DNA of 64,000 bases from NCBI RefSeq assembly GCF_004769665.1, contig NZ_RQGG01000013.1, positions 310,001-374,000 on the forward strand. Direction: 5' to 3'. This document shows positions 49,650 through 59,395 of the stretch, piece by piece (positions within the stretch are counted from its first letter, which is position 1; each line of letters opens with the position of its first letter). This stretch comes from Leptospira kemamanensis (GTDB lineage: Bacteria; Spirochaetota; Leptospiria; Leptospirales; Leptospiraceae). The position numbers and the translations under genes are program-made. A model generated the notes under the pieces. That model saw only the letters and a list, made by a program, of their open reading frames with translations. It was not told the DNA's origin and searched no databases.

Positions 49650-51461
49650 TTAGACTTCTAACGTTTGGATCGTTCTGAGATACACTGATCTCTTATTTTT
49701 TTCACTTTTCAAAAGTGAAAGTTCTGACAGTAGATTGTTCTTTTCTTCAATCGTTAAGTCAGGTTTGGCCATTTCTTTGACAAGTTCTTCCATCCTTGCG
49801 TCATCCAACAAATCCGCATGGTAAAGAAACATCGCTTTAAATGTAGCTGGGGTTACTGATACATCGGCCGAAAAATGTTCAGCAATTAGTCCCAGGTATT
49901 CCGAAGGAATTTCTTCCCTCGAAAGTATTTCTGCAGCTGTTAGGTTCTCATTCTGCAAATACTTTGTATATAAATAGTCCCAAAAAAAGGCAGATACCTC
50001 ATCACGAAACTCAAGTGATAACAAATCATCAGCAAAACTGAAAAGTTCCAAATTTTGGATGAGCATTGCGATCATTTTCCGTTCACAAATTAAAACCGGA
50101 GAGGGTTTCCCTGGTTTTTGTGGTAAACGGTCTTTCTTAGTATCGACAACCGAAGGGGTCGAAGTTACACCTGGTTTCCCACGAAAGTCCTGAAAAAGCG
50201 AAGAAAAGGAAAGTCCAAGTTGGCGTGCACCCTCTTCCAAATAGACCTGTTTGTCGGTTTCCTTCTCCATCGGTTTCAAGAATTCGAAGAGTTTTTTGAC
50301 TCCAGCTTGTTTTTCTTCTGCAAGAGATGTAGGTCCCGCTCCACCGAGGATTTCTCGGATCATAAATTGGGAAGCAGGTGCAGCTCCTTCGAGTATATCC
50401 CTGATTTCTTGTTTGTTATGATGGAGAGAATAATCAAAAGGATCTTTTCCTTCTGGGATATGACACACTTTGACTACCACTCCTTCTTTGGAGAGAAGGT
50501 TTACCGCGCGAAAAGCTCCTTTGGTTCCTGCTTTATCAGAATCCATCATTAAGTACACTTTGTCCGCCATGTTTTTTAAAATCCGTACATGGCCTTCCGT
50601 AAATCCAGTTCCGAGAGGGGCGACGACAAACTCAATACCTTTGCGGAAGAGTCCAATGGCGTCAAACACACCTTCTACGATGACAGCTTCTCTTGTTTTT
50701 CGAATGCTATCTTGAGATAAGTTTAAATTATAAAATGTGCGACTTTTATCATAAATAAGAGAATTAGGACTATTGATGTATTTTGCTTCTTCCGATTCAC
50801 CAAGAATCCTACCGGAAAACGCAATCACTCTTCCTCTTGTATCAATCACAGGGAACATGATCCGATTTCGGAAAAAATCATATGGATCTTTGTTTTGGTC
50901 TTGGCGTTTTAAAAGACCCAATTGTTCCCCAAGTTTGACTTCTGCTTCCGTTTTGAACAACTCTCCTCGTAAATTCCCAAATCCAGGAAGCCCATATCCA
51001 ATTTTAAACACTTTTAAATCTTCCGAATACAAACCTCTGGATTCCAGATACTTTAACGCTAGTTCGCCGGCAGATGTATTTAAATTATTTTGAAAGTATT
51101 CGAGAGCTTTTTGGGAGATTTGGTAGAGTGCTTCTTTTTTTCGTTCTGATTCTTCCTCTTCCTTGGTTCGTTCTACAAGGGGAATTCCAGAATAATCAGA
51201 AAGGATTTCTAAAGATTTGAGAAAGTCTACCTTTTGGTAGTCCATCACAAATCGAAATAAATCACCAGATGCCTTACAACCAAAACAGTGGTAAAATCCA
51301 CCTTCTGCATTTACATTGAATGAGGGAGTTTTTTCGTTATGAAAGGGACAAATGCCAACTAGGTTCCTACCCATACGGCGCAAAGGAACAAATCGGTTGA
51401 TATAGGAGTCAATGGAGACTTCTCTGCGAACTCTTTCTTTAAAACTTTGGTAAGGATTCAC
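49650..51461 (-). CDS. dnaG: DNA primase
   Basis: Makes RNA primers for DNA replication. An N-terminal CHC2 zinc finger ([30 protein letters not shown], about 38-67), the catalytic TOPRIM core with [16 protein letters not shown] and [18 protein letters not shown], and a C-terminal helicase-binding region (about 440-603). Length is normal. The start is GTG at 51461 ([18 protein letters not shown]), 12 bases after the yqeY stop. It is within the macromolecular synthesis operon. Confidence 0.96.
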   Translation of the reverse strand: MNPYQSFKERVRREVSIDSYINRFVPLRRMGRNLVGICPFHNEKTPSFNVNAEGGFYHCFGCKASGDLFRFVMDYQKVDFLKSLEILSDYSGIPLVERTKEEEESERKKEALYQISQKALEYFQNNLNTSAGELALKYLESRGLYSEDLKVFKIGYGLPGFGNLRGELFKTEAEVKLGEQLGLLKRQDQNKDPYDFFRNRIMFPVIDTRGRVIAFSGRILGESEEAKYINSPNSLIYDKSRTFYNLNLSQDSIRKTREAVIVEGVFDAIGLFRKGIEFVVAPLGTGFTEGHVRILKNMADKVYLMMDSDKAGTKGAFRAVNLLSKEGVVVKVCHIPEGKDPFDYSLHHNKQEIRDILEGAAPASQFMIREILGGAGPTSLAEEKQAGVKKLFEFLKPMEKETDKQVYLEEGARQLGLSFSSLFQDFRGKPGVTSTPSVVDTKKDRLPQKPGKPSPVLICERKMIAMLIQNLELFSFADDLLSLEFRDEVSAFFWDYLYTKYLQNENLTAAEILSREEIPSEYLGLIAEHFSADVSVTPATFKAMFLYHADLLDDARMEELVKEMAKPDLTIEEKNNLLSELSLLKSEKNKRSVYLRTIQTLEV

Positions 51462-51473
51462 AGTTTGGTAATT

Positions 51474-51929
51474 TTAACGGGCGCTAAGTGCTTGTTTAAC
51501 GAGGGTGGATACCTTGGAGCCGTCTATATTTTGTCCTTTAAATTTTGCCATTACATTCCCCATCACTTTTCCCATATCTTGAGGTCCTACAGCACCGAGT
51601 GTCACCACTGCTTCACCGATTGCTAAATTGATTTCTTCTTCGGAAACTTCTTTTGGAATATAACGGGAGATGATCTCTGCTTCCTCAATTTCCTTACTCG
51701 ACAGATCGGGACGATTCGCTTTGTCGTATTCCACAGCGGTGTCTTTTCTTCGTTTGTAATTGGTTTTGAGGATCTGCATCACTGCAGTGTCCGAAAGTTC
51801 GGACGCACCGGTTTTCGTTAATTCATATTGAATTTCTGCTTTGATCAGACGTAAGGTGCCGAGGACTGTTTCATCCTTGGCTTTTAACGCCGTTTTTAGA
51901 TCGGTACTGATCGTCTCTTGCAGGGTCAT
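51474..51929 (-). CDS. GatB/YqeY-domain protein
   Basis: A 151-residue protein made of one GatB/YqeY domain, the tRNA-binding tail of the amidotransferase GatB: MTLQETISTDLKTALKAKDETVLGTLRLIKAEIQYELTK, RRKDTAVEYDKANRPDL, EISRYIPKEVSEEEIN and VGPQDMGKVMGNVMAKFKGQ. The stand-alone form has no settled role, but it is often found next to rpsU, as here (19 bases downstream of it). It separates rpsU from dnaG. Confidence 0.9.
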   Translation of the reverse strand: MTLQETISTDLKTALKAKDETVLGTLRLIKAEIQYELTKTGASELSDTAVMQILKTNYKRRKDTAVEYDKANRPDLSSKEIEEAEIISRYIPKEVSEEEINLAIGEAVVTLGAVGPQDMGKVMGNVMAKFKGQNIDGSKVSTLVKQALSAR

Positions 51930-51948
51930 AGGAAAACCGGCTTAAAGA

Positions 51949-52173
51949 TTAAAGTTTATCTTTTTTAGCGAATAATCTTTTCTTTTTGTCTCGTTTGCGT
52001 TTTGCAGCTTCAACAGCCTTTTTCTTAATCACACTAGGTTTTTCAAAGTATTCACGGCGTTTGATTTCGCTCATAATACCAGCATTAGCACAATCTCTTT
52101 TGAATCTACGAAGCGCTGCTTCAATGGATTCCCCTTCTTTTAAATAAATCCCTACTTGTGGGGTCATAGACAA
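51949..52173 (-). CDS. rpsU: 30S ribosomal protein S21
   Basis: Small basic ribosomal protein near the anti-Shine-Dalgarno end of 16S rRNA. GESIEAALRRFKRDCANAGIMSEIKRREYFEKPSVIKKK is the full family pattern, ending in a Lys/Arg tail. The start could be TTG at 52173, which has AGGA at a spacing of 7-8, or ATG at 52167; the first has the better ribosome-binding site. It heads the operon with yqeY, dnaG and rpoD. A perfect TTGACA (52237-52232 on the minus strand) lies upstream. Confidence 0.95.
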   Translation of the reverse strand: MSMTPQVGIYLKEGESIEAALRRFKRDCANAGIMSEIKRREYFEKPSVIKKKAVEAAKRKRDKKKRLFAKKDKL

Positions 52174-52208
52174 ACAACTGTCCTTTTGTAAAAATGGTCT
52201 AGTTTTGA

Positions 52209-52237
52209 CGGTATCGGAAACTGCCCTATCCTGTCAA
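52209..52237 (-). promoter_or_regulatory. rpsU: Candidate promoter of rpsU operon
   Basis: On the minus strand TTGACA (52237-52232) is followed at 16-17 bases by GATACC/ATACCG, a weak -10. Position fits the start of the macromolecular synthesis operon about 40 bases upstream of rpsU, after the preceding hypothetical gene. Confidence 0.33.
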
Positions 52238-52255
52238 TTCCCCCTAAATTTGCTT

Positions 52256-53080
52256 TTAGAAATTTTCAAGAAAAATGGAAGAAAATTTGGCATCATCCGC
52301 CAACACCTCGGCATCAATCGAAAAAATCTTCAATTTATAGTCCAAAATCAGATGTTTAGACGGAAAGTAAAGGGAACCAAACCTGTTGTTGGCACCATCC
52401 AAGGTTTCCCCTGGACAAAATAAAAAGTAAGAGCGTGGATTCAGTTGAAAATTGAATTCATTGTCTCTTGTTTCTTTGTGGAGGGTGGCAGTCACTTCTC
52501 GTAAAATTTCCTGGCTTTTGATGACTCCCATCGGTTTAAAAAAAGGACTTAGGTCTTGTAAGTGGAAAAAAGCGATCACTCCCGTTTTGATTTCACCAGA
52601 AAATGCTTTTTCCATTCGTTTGCGGATGGGTTCTGTGATGGTTTCGAAATCTAAGATATTTTTTTCACGGAGAGAGATTCCCGTCGCACAGAACGTCAAC
52701 ACTTGGTTGGAAAGATCTTCCCAGTTTCTCGTAGCTAACTCCATTCCTTTTTCGAGTAAAACCAAAACAAAAACAGGAACTTCTCCCTCTGGCAAACGCA
52801 CAAGAAAAAGTTCTAATTCCTTCCCTCTTTCGGAAAACGTCAAAATGGATTTGGGATCGAGATAAGAAACATTGCGAATCCAAATTCCAATGGAATCAGC
52901 GACTTTCGAACGAATGTTTTCTTCGTTTTCGGTTTGGCCAAATTCGAAGACAAGTTCATTCCCCAAGTAAACCCAACCCAAATGAGCTCCCACACTGGCA
53001 AAACTAAGGCCCAAACGACGGGAATGGTAGTCTGTCATTTGGATGGAAGGAGAAGGACTTAAATGCATAGGTTCTGTCAT
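52256..53080 (-). CDS. Hypothetical protein, possible degenerate GGDEF domain
   Basis: A 274-residue cytoplasmic protein. Residues about 170-250 resemble the GGDEF fold in layout (GVIAFFHLQDLSPFFKPMG...SQEILREVTATLHKE, then NPRSYFLFCPGE where the active-site loop would be), but the GGDEF motif itself is absent, so it cannot be a normal diguanylate cyclase. The N-terminal part (25-140) has alternating strands and helices I do not assign. It lies 82 bases upstream of rpsU on the same strand and divergent from fbp, with their 5' ends facing each other. The GGDEF link is inference by eye. Confidence 0.6.
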   Translation of the reverse strand: MTEPMHLSPSPSIQMTDYHSRRLGLSFASVGAHLGWVYLGNELVFEFGQTENEENIRSKVADSIGIWIRNVSYLDPKSILTFSERGKELELFLVRLPEGEVPVFVLVLLEKGMELATRNWEDLSNQVLTFCATGISLREKNILDFETITEPIRKRMEKAFSGEIKTGVIAFFHLQDLSPFFKPMGVIKSQEILREVTATLHKETRDNEFNFQLNPRSYFLFCPGETLDGANNRFGSLYFPSKHLILDYKLKIFSIDAEVLADDAKFSSIFLENF

Positions 53081-53189
53081 GGAGTTTCTCTGTTACAGTA
53101 TCGGAAACCAAGGTCTCATTCAAAAGGAGAAAGGATTTGCTCCCTACCCACAACCACAAAAATGGAGTAAAAATCACGTCGGGGAAACT

Positions 53190-54221
53190 GTGAACGCAAC
53201 ACCGAAACAAAAAAAACTCATCTCTCTCTCACAATTCATCCTAGAAGAGCAACTCAAAATCCCACATGCTTCCGGAGAATTCACTGCCCTTCTCAGCCAT
53301 TTGGTCTATGCCGCAAAAATTGTAGGTCGAGAAGTTCGAAAAGCTGGACTCCTCGATGATATCTTAGGAGCGACTGAGGACACCAATGTCCAAGGGGAAA
53401 CCCAGATGAAACTCGACCAATACGCAGACAATGCCTTCAACCAATCCTTGAAAATCTGCGGTCACCTTTGTGTGCTTGCCAGTGAAGAACACGAAGCCAT
53501 CATCCCAATCCCTGGTGGATACAATATTGGAAAGTATACCATGGCAATCGACCCACTCGATGGTTCTTCCAACATTGATACCAATGTCTCCATCGGAACG
53601 ATATTTTCCATCCACCAACGCCTAGAACCAAATTCCAAAGAACCAGGAACAGAAAGAGACCTATTACAAAAAGGCCATTTGCAACGCTGTGCGGGATACA
53701 TCATTTATGGATCCTCCACGATGCTTGTCCTTTCTACGGGAACTGGTGTCTCTGGATTTACCCTCGACCCAAGTGTGGGTGAATTTTTACTCTCCCACCC
53801 CAATATGAAAATGCCAGAGTCAGGGGATATCTATTCGGCTAATGAAGGAAACGCATCCTACTGGTCTCCTGAAGTACAGTCGTATCTACAAAAAATCAAA
53901 TCCATCGAAGGCGGAAGAAAACCAAAAACAGCTCGTTACATTGGTTCCCTTGTCGCAGACTTCCACCGAAACCTTTTGAAAGGGGGAATTTTCCTCTATC
54001 CGAACGATACCAAATCAAGCAAATACCCAAATGGAAAACTTCGTTTGTTGTATGAAGCAGCTCCCATGGCGTTCATTGCAGAACAAGCTGGTGGTATGGC
54101 GGTAACTGTCAAAGGAGAACGCATTTTGGATCTCACTCCGAAAGAACTTCATGAAAGAACAACGCTCATTATTGGTAGCAAAAAGGAAGTAGAAGAATTC
54201 CTTACATTTGTTCCGAAATAA
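53190..54221 (+). CDS. fbp: Fructose-1,6-bisphosphatase class I
   Basis: Gluconeogenic enzyme that removes the 1-phosphate of fructose-1,6-bisphosphate. Class I motifs: ILGATEDTNVQGETQMKLD, LASEEHEAI, AIDPLDGSSNIDTNVSIGTIFSI (metal ligands), KGGIFLYPNDTKS and LLYEAAPMAFIAEQAGG. I chose GTG at 53190 because GGGG lies just upstream and MNATPKQKKLISLSQFI matches the family N-terminus, giving 343 residues; the frame is open upstream to 53043 but overlaps the divergent gene. Leptospira live on fatty acids, so gluconeogenesis is essential to them. Confidence 0.95.
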   Translation: MNATPKQKKLISLSQFILEEQLKIPHASGEFTALLSHLVYAAKIVGREVRKAGLLDDILGATEDTNVQGETQMKLDQYADNAFNQSLKICGHLCVLASEEHEAIIPIPGGYNIGKYTMAIDPLDGSSNIDTNVSIGTIFSIHQRLEPNSKEPGTERDLLQKGHLQRCAGYIIYGSSTMLVLSTGTGVSGFTLDPSVGEFLLSHPNMKMPESGDIYSANEGNASYWSPEVQSYLQKIKSIEGGRKPKTARYIGSLVADFHRNLLKGGIFLYPNDTKSSKYPNGKLRLLYEAAPMAFIAEQAGGMAVTVKGERILDLTPKELHERTTLIIGSKKEVEEFLTFVPK

Positions 54222-54323
54222 AGTTTCACTAATTTTCGGTTGCACCTCAGAAATTTCTTTCAATAGAAACTGAGTTCGTATAGTTTTGGCAGAATTAAAA
54301 GATTTTTTAGGAGAAAACTTTCG

Positions 54324-54572
54324 ATGAACAAAAAACTACTCGTTTTAATTCTCGGTGTTACTATGGTTTCTGGACTTGCATTCTGCAAAAAAGAAGAACC
54401 AGTTGTAGAAGAAAAAATGGAAACTGTTGAAGATGCAGCGAAAAAAGTAACTACAGAAGTAGAGAAAAAAGTAGATGCAGCGGTTAAAACTGCTGAAACA
54501 GAAGTTAAGAAAGCAGCGACTGGCGCGATCAAAGACGCAACGAAAGACATTAAAAAACCAGCTGGTTTCTAA
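54324..54572 (+). CDS. Small lysine/alanine-rich lipoprotein
   Basis: An 82-residue exported protein: signal peptide MNKKLLVLILGVTMVSGLAF then Cys21 (GLAFC, a spirochete-type lipobox), followed by a short acidic stretch and an amphipathic helix made of repeated AAKK/VEKKV/TAETEVKK units. Such helical lipoproteins are common in Leptospira; the function is unknown. GGAG lies upstream of the ATG. It is a single-gene unit with its own terminator. Confidence 0.82.
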   Translation: MNKKLLVLILGVTMVSGLAFCKKEEPVVEEKMETVEDAAKKVTTEVEKKVDAAVKTAETEVKKAATGAIKDATKDIKKPAGF

Positions 54573-54601
54573 TTCTTTCCCAATCTTTTTTGAAAAGAAA
54601 A

Positions 54602-54631
54602 AACCAACCGATCTTCGGTTGGTTTTTTTTT
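54602..54631. terminator. Bidirectional Rho-independent terminator
   Basis: AACCAACCGA (54602-54611) pairs perfectly with TCGGTTGGTT (54615-54624), a 10-base stem with a 3-base loop. T runs follow on the plus strand (54623-54631), and A runs precede it, so it stops both the lipoprotein transcript and the convergent HD-like gene that ends at 54635. Confidence 0.93.
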
Positions 54632-54634
54632 GCC

Positions 54635-55918
54635 CTAGGACTCGGTGTATTTGATTTTCGCGTGTAGTTCTTCTTCTAAAGCACATTTCGGATACGTTCC
54701 GACTTCCAGTGCCGTACCAATATGTCCAAATGGATCTTGTGGGGTAATGATCCGTAAGTCCCATCCATTCACAATCCAAGGGCATTCATAATTTCTATCC
54801 TTACAAAGAATTTGGGATGATTTCGGTTTGGGATAGGCCCATGCAGATGTTTGAAACTTACATTTGTTTTCAATTTCCGCAATGATTCGAATGCGTTTGA
54901 TGGCATGATCAAATTCTTTAAAGCGACTGGTCATAGGATCCGCTAAATCCTTTCGAAAGAGTCCCTTCTCTGCATTATAAGTAAACATCACAAGTAGTTT
55001 TTCTGACACATGTTCTTTGTCATTAGTTGCCTTAAGATTCTCCATGATGTAACGGGCAATCTTCAATGCATCTAACGTGACTTCTGCGGTGTTGTCAACA
55101 TATTCTCCTGCTTCTTCTTCATCATCACTCGCATCGTCTTCCATCCCACTCCCAGCAAGTAGGTCTTGGTTTAATTGGTGTTTTCGTAAGTCTTCGAGAT
55201 TCACATTGGCAGGATTTACACCAGGAATTTCAAAATTAGAATTTCCATGGTTATTAATGGCACTGATGACTTCTTCTGGTAAATTGAGTTTTCGTGCGAT
55301 TTCAATGCTCAAACTGACAGCAGAAGTCAGGGAAGAACCAAAAAAACTTTGTCTGTATAATCCTTCTTTTGAGACTGCTATGTCTGCACATAATCCGGCA
55401 AGAAAACTATAACGATTCACCATTTTGAATCCATATTGTTTTTGGATGACGGCACCCAAACTGAGCAGTCCAAAGTCTGCTAAGTGGTTAAAAAATTCTT
55501 TGTGAGAAAGTAAAATACGAAAAAAAGATAAGGCAACTGTTTTCGAATAAAACGAGTTTTGGATGATGCCTTTTAGACTTGCCATCCTTTCTGCATTTTG
55601 TTCATAAAGATGAAAAATAAATTCATTGGAACGATCATCAATTCGACTTAAGATGGCTTTCGACAAAACCAACCTTAACATCTTTAATAAGTCTTTTGAC
55701 ATAGCAAGTTTAAAGGATGGAATGTAGTTTCCTTCTAAACCTTCTAACTTCTTTAAAATGTTTTCTTTGATGGCTACTTTTTCTTTGATGAGAATGTTTC
55801 CATTTTTATCGACAACCGGTTCACTCAAAGAAACAGAACCTAACAGATCATAATCCACAGCAAAATTTCTAAATTCATTGAATTCGAGGAATTCGATACC
55901 AGCACTCGTAATTTTCAT
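54635..55918 (-). CDS. Hypothetical protein, possible degenerate HD-type domain
   Basis: A 427-residue cytoplasmic protein. The middle (about 145-245) looks like a degenerate HD/HD-GYP domain: FNHLADFGLLSLGAVIQKQYG, SFLAGLCADIAVSKEG where HDIG would be expected (AD in place of HD), and IARKLNLPEEVISAINNHGN. An acidic stretch (about 255-275, DDASDDEEEAGE) interrupts the C-terminal half. The last 75 residues hold four Cys (NKCKFQ, ILCKD, YECPW, YPKCALE), possibly a metal site. Metal-binding HD histidines are missing, so enzyme activity is doubtful. It stands alone and shares a terminator with the small lipoprotein gene. Confidence 0.65.
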   Translation of the reverse strand: MKITSAGIEFLEFNEFRNFAVDYDLLGSVSLSEPVVDKNGNILIKEKVAIKENILKKLEGLEGNYIPSFKLAMSKDLLKMLRLVLSKAILSRIDDRSNEFIFHLYEQNAERMASLKGIIQNSFYSKTVALSFFRILLSHKEFFNHLADFGLLSLGAVIQKQYGFKMVNRYSFLAGLCADIAVSKEGLYRQSFFGSSLTSAVSLSIEIARKLNLPEEVISAINNHGNSNFEIPGVNPANVNLEDLRKHQLNQDLLAGSGMEDDASDDEEEAGEYVDNTAEVTLDALKIARYIMENLKATNDKEHVSEKLLVMFTYNAEKGLFRKDLADPMTSRFKEFDHAIKRIRIIAEIENKCKFQTSAWAYPKPKSSQILCKDRNYECPWIVNGWDLRIITPQDPFGHIGTALEVGTYPKCALEEELHAKIKYTES

Positions 55919-56022
55919 AAAGGTCCTAGGGAAACTGTCTTTTATGTTCTTTTAAGAGCAAGATTTTTGCTTTCTTTCTCTGTCTAAATAGTGTAGTTTT
56001 TTAGTGGTTTTGGAGGTTCTAT

Positions 56023-57009
56023 TTGGTTTCTTCTATCCCCAAAGACTCACACTCTGTGAGCGAATTGAAAGAGTTCTACAGACAAATGGTTCTAATACGT
56101 AAGTTTGAAGAAGCTGCTGCGAAGGCGTATAGTGTCGGAAAAATTGGTGGTTTTCTACATTTGTACATAGGCCAGGAAGCTGTGGGAGTTGGTTCCATAG
56201 CCGCCCTCACACCACATGACTACATCGTTTCCACTTACCGCGACCATGGTCATGCACTCGCTCGTGGTTTACATCCCAATCCCCTCATGGCGGAACTCTT
56301 CGGAAAAGCCACAGGAATCTCCAAAGGAAATGGTGGTTCAATGCATTTTTTTGATCGTAATGCACATTTTATGGGAGGCCACGGAATTGTGGGTGGGCAT
56401 ATTTCCCTCGCCGCAGGGATTGCCTTTGCTTCCAAATACAAAAAAGAAGACTCCGTCACCATTTGTTTTTTTGGAGAAGGTGCTGCCAATATTGGATCCT
56501 TTCATGAAGGACTGAACCTAGCCGCCATTTGGAAACTTCCCGTTGTCTTTATCTGTGAGAACAACCATTATGCGATGGGAACACCAGAATACCGAGCCCT
56601 CGCTGTCAAAGATGTATCAGTGAGAGCCTATGCTTATGATATGGCGAGAGATCATATCGAAGGAGACGAAGTTCGTAAAGTCAGAGACCACGTCAAAGTT
56701 GCTGTGGACAGAGCTCGCCGAGGGGAAGGTCCCACTCTCATCGAAGTTTCTACTTACCGTTTCCGTGGACACTCCATGTCAGATCCGGCGAAGTATCGGA
56801 CCAAAGAAGAATTGGATGCATATAAAAAGAAAGATCCACTCATGCGAGCAAGACACGAACTCGAGTTAGGTGGAATGAAGTCAGTGGAGTTGGACAAACT
56901 CGAATCAGAGATCCAAACCCAAATTGACGAAGCCTATACATTTGCTGAATCCTCCCCTGAACCACCTCTTTCCCAACTCCACAAGTATGTGTATGCGGAG
57001 GACAAATAA
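56023..57009 (+). CDS. pdhA: Pyruvate dehydrogenase E1 component, alpha subunit
   Basis: Part of the pyruvate dehydrogenase complex, which makes acetyl-CoA from pyruvate. Thiamine diphosphate is bound by GEGAANIGSFHEGLNLAAIWKLPVVFICENNHYAMGT (about 150-187), and the phosphorylation-loop region YRFRGHSMSDPAKYRTKEE is typical. The start is TTG at 56023 with GGAGG six bases upstream. The next gene, pdhB, starts right after the stop. It is the first of pdhA-pdhB-pdhC. Confidence 0.95.
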   Translation: MVSSIPKDSHSVSELKEFYRQMVLIRKFEEAAAKAYSVGKIGGFLHLYIGQEAVGVGSIAALTPHDYIVSTYRDHGHALARGLHPNPLMAELFGKATGISKGNGGSMHFFDRNAHFMGGHGIVGGHISLAAGIAFASKYKKEDSVTICFFGEGAANIGSFHEGLNLAAIWKLPVVFICENNHYAMGTPEYRALAVKDVSVRAYAYDMARDHIEGDEVRKVRDHVKVAVDRARRGEGPTLIEVSTYRFRGHSMSDPAKYRTKEELDAYKKKDPLMRARHELELGGMKSVELDKLESEIQTQIDEAYTFAESSPEPPLSQLHKYVYAEDK

Positions 57010-57984
57010 ATGGCGATTTTAACGTATAGAGAAGCACTCAACCGCGCCATGGTGGAAGAAATGGAAAAAGACCCACTCATCTACCTCATGGGTGAAGAAG
57101 TAGGACATTACCAAGGTGCCTATAAAGTTTCCCAAGGAATGCTCGATAAGTTTGGGGAGGAACGAGTGATCGATACCCCCATTTCGGAAAATGGTTTTGC
57201 TGGAATTGGTGTGGGTTCGGCCATGGTAGGCCTTAGACCCATCATTGAATTTATGACTTGGAATTTTTCATTAGTTGCCATTGATCAAATCATCAACTCA
57301 GCCGCGAAGATGAATTATATGAGTGGTGGTCAGTTTCCGATGCCCATTGTATTTCGTGGTGCAGGTGGAGCAGGAGGAAGGCTCGGGGCACAACACTCAC
57401 AAGCCTTTGAATCCTGGTATGCCCACTGCCCTGGCCTCAAAGTGGTTTGTCCGGCGACTCCTAAAGATGCCTATGGCCTTTTAAAATCATCCATCCGAGA
57501 CAATAACCCAACCATCTTTATCGAATCAGAAGTATTATATGGTTCCAAAGGAGAAGTCCCCGACGAGGAATATTCCATTCCCCTGGGACTCGGAGAAATC
57601 AAACGGAAGGGCACCGATATAACTCTCGTTACCTGGTCAAGGGCACTGAGTTTTGCAGAAGAAGCCGCGGCCATTTTAGAAAAAGAAGGAATCTCAGTGG
57701 AAATCGTGGATCTTCGCAGTTTACGTCCGTTAGATGAGAATCTAATTTATGATTCCGTGAAAAAAACAAACCGAGCAATCGTTGTGGAAGAAGGATGGCC
57801 TGTCGCTGGGTTTGGAGCACAAATCTCTCACCTCATCCAAAAGAATGTTTTTTCTTACCTAGACCATCCCGTGGAACGCGTCACTCAAATGGATGTTCCT
57901 ATGTCTTACGCTGCAAACCTAGAACGTATGAGTTTGCCAAATGCCAACCGAGTGGCAAATACCATCCGAGAGATGTTACGGTAA
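57010..57984 (+). CDS. pdhB: Pyruvate dehydrogenase E1 component, beta subunit
   Basis: The second half of the E1 heterotetramer: TYREALNRAMVEEMEKDPLIYLMGEEVGHYQGAYKVSQGM, then IDTPISENGFAGIGVGSAMVGLRPIIEFMTWNF, and the C-terminal transketolase domain with DLRSLRPLDENLIYDSVKKTNRAIVVEEGWP. Length (324 aa) is normal. Its ATG touches the pdhA stop and pdhC follows after 10 bases, so the subunits are made in balance. Confidence 0.95.
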   Translation: MAILTYREALNRAMVEEMEKDPLIYLMGEEVGHYQGAYKVSQGMLDKFGEERVIDTPISENGFAGIGVGSAMVGLRPIIEFMTWNFSLVAIDQIINSAAKMNYMSGGQFPMPIVFRGAGGAGGRLGAQHSQAFESWYAHCPGLKVVCPATPKDAYGLLKSSIRDNNPTIFIESEVLYGSKGEVPDEEYSIPLGLGEIKRKGTDITLVTWSRALSFAEEAAAILEKEGISVEIVDLRSLRPLDENLIYDSVKKTNRAIVVEEGWPVAGFGAQISHLIQKNVFSYLDHPVERVTQMDVPMSYAANLERMSLPNANRVANTIREMLR

Positions 57985-57994
57985 GGAGACTAAG

Positions 57995-59383
57995 ATGGCA
58001 AAAATACAAGAAATGACCCAGTTATCCCCTACCATGGAAGAGGGAACGATTGTCAAATGGCTAAAAAAAGAAGGGGATTCTGTAAGTCCTGGCGATATCC
58101 TCGCCGAAGTCGAAACGGACAAAGCCGTCATGGAGATGGAAGCGTACGATTCAGGTGTAATTTTAAAAATCATCCAAGGGGAAGGCACCAAACTAAAAGT
58201 AGGTGAAGCACTTGCCGTCATTGGAAAACCGGGAGAAGACATCACTTCCCTACTTTCTAACCTTCCCAAAAAACAAGGCTCCTCTGGCGGAGAAGAAAAA
58301 CCGACTTCCTCCTCACCTACCCAAGCACAAACCAAGGAAACTACCAAAGAAATACCCACATCGAGTGTGAGCTCTCTTGGAGATGATGGTTCCAATGTAA
58401 CCAAACAAACGGTCAATGTTGCGGAGACAAAAAAACCAGCTGTTACTAATGCGCCAACATCCCTTTCGAAAGACACAACGAATATTACACCAAACGTTCC
58501 CCGAGGGACGCTCCGTGTCCTTGCTTCTCCTCTTGCCAAATCCATTGCCATCGAACATGGAATCGATTTACACAAAGTGATTGGTACGGGCCCCGAAGGA
58601 AGGATCACGAAAAAGGATGTACTCGATACTCTGACCAAAGGTCCTTTGACAACATCTCTTGGTTTCGAAACACAAGTGAATGATGAAGTGGTGAGTTTGA
58701 ATGGGATGCGTAAAACCATTGCCAAACGACTGACGGAATCGAAACAAAACCTCCCTCATTTTTATTTGAATGTGGATGTGAATGCAAGAGCTCTTGAGAC
58801 CTTTCGCAAAGAAATCAACGAGTTCCAAACCACACAAAATCCAGAATCACCGGCCAAGGTAAGTTTAAATGACATCATTGTCAAAGCAACTGCTGCGGCA
58901 CTTCGGCTCCATCCGAAAGTGAATGCCAGTTTCCAAGGGGATTCCATTTTACAATTTGGACGAGTGGATGTTGGCATTGCTGTCTCTATCGACGGAGGAC
59001 TTTTAACGCCCGTCATTCGAGATGCGAACAGAAAGTCCATCCTTCAAATCTCCAGTGAAGTGAAAGAACTCGCAAAAAAAGCAAGAGACAGAAAACTAAA
59101 ACCTGAAGAGTTCACCAATGGAACCTTTACGATCTCCAATTTGGGAATGTATGGGATCAGTCGGTTTACAGCCATCATCAATGAACCAGAAGGAGCAATC
59201 CTTGCCGTAGGTTCTGTGGAAGACAAACCCGTTGTGGAAAACGGAAACGTAGTGGCGGGAAGGGTTCTTTCTCTCACACTCTCCTGCGATCATCGGGTGA
59301 TCGATGGAGCGGTGGGAGCAGAGTTTTTAAAGACATTAAGGAGCTTTTTGGAAAAACCAAACCTTCTCCTTGCAGTCGGTTAA
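57995..59383 (+). CDS. pdhC: Dihydrolipoamide acetyltransferase (pyruvate dehydrogenase E2)
   Basis: Core of the complex, moving acetyl groups to CoA. One N-terminal lipoyl domain (VETDKAVMEMEAYD, lipoyl Lys near 42), a Ser/Thr/Pro-rich linker (about 90-165), a peripheral subunit-binding domain (LASPLAKSIAIEHGIDLHKVIGTGPEGRITKKDVL) and the catalytic domain with the active site DHRVIDGAVGAEFLK near the C-terminus. ATG at 57995 has AAGGAG at good spacing. No gene for E3 (lipoamide dehydrogenase) is in the window; it must be elsewhere. Confidence 0.95.
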   Translation: MAKIQEMTQLSPTMEEGTIVKWLKKEGDSVSPGDILAEVETDKAVMEMEAYDSGVILKIIQGEGTKLKVGEALAVIGKPGEDITSLLSNLPKKQGSSGGEEKPTSSSPTQAQTKETTKEIPTSSVSSLGDDGSNVTKQTVNVAETKKPAVTNAPTSLSKDTTNITPNVPRGTLRVLASPLAKSIAIEHGIDLHKVIGTGPEGRITKKDVLDTLTKGPLTTSLGFETQVNDEVVSLNGMRKTIAKRLTESKQNLPHFYLNVDVNARALETFRKEINEFQTTQNPESPAKVSLNDIIVKATAAALRLHPKVNASFQGDSILQFGRVDVGIAVSIDGGLLTPVIRDANRKSILQISSEVKELAKKARDRKLKPEEFTNGTFTISNLGMYGISRFTAIINEPEGAILAVGSVEDKPVVENGNVVAGRVLSLTLSCDHRVIDGAVGAEFLKTLRSFLEKPNLLLAVG

Positions 59384-59395
59384 ACAAGTTTGGCC

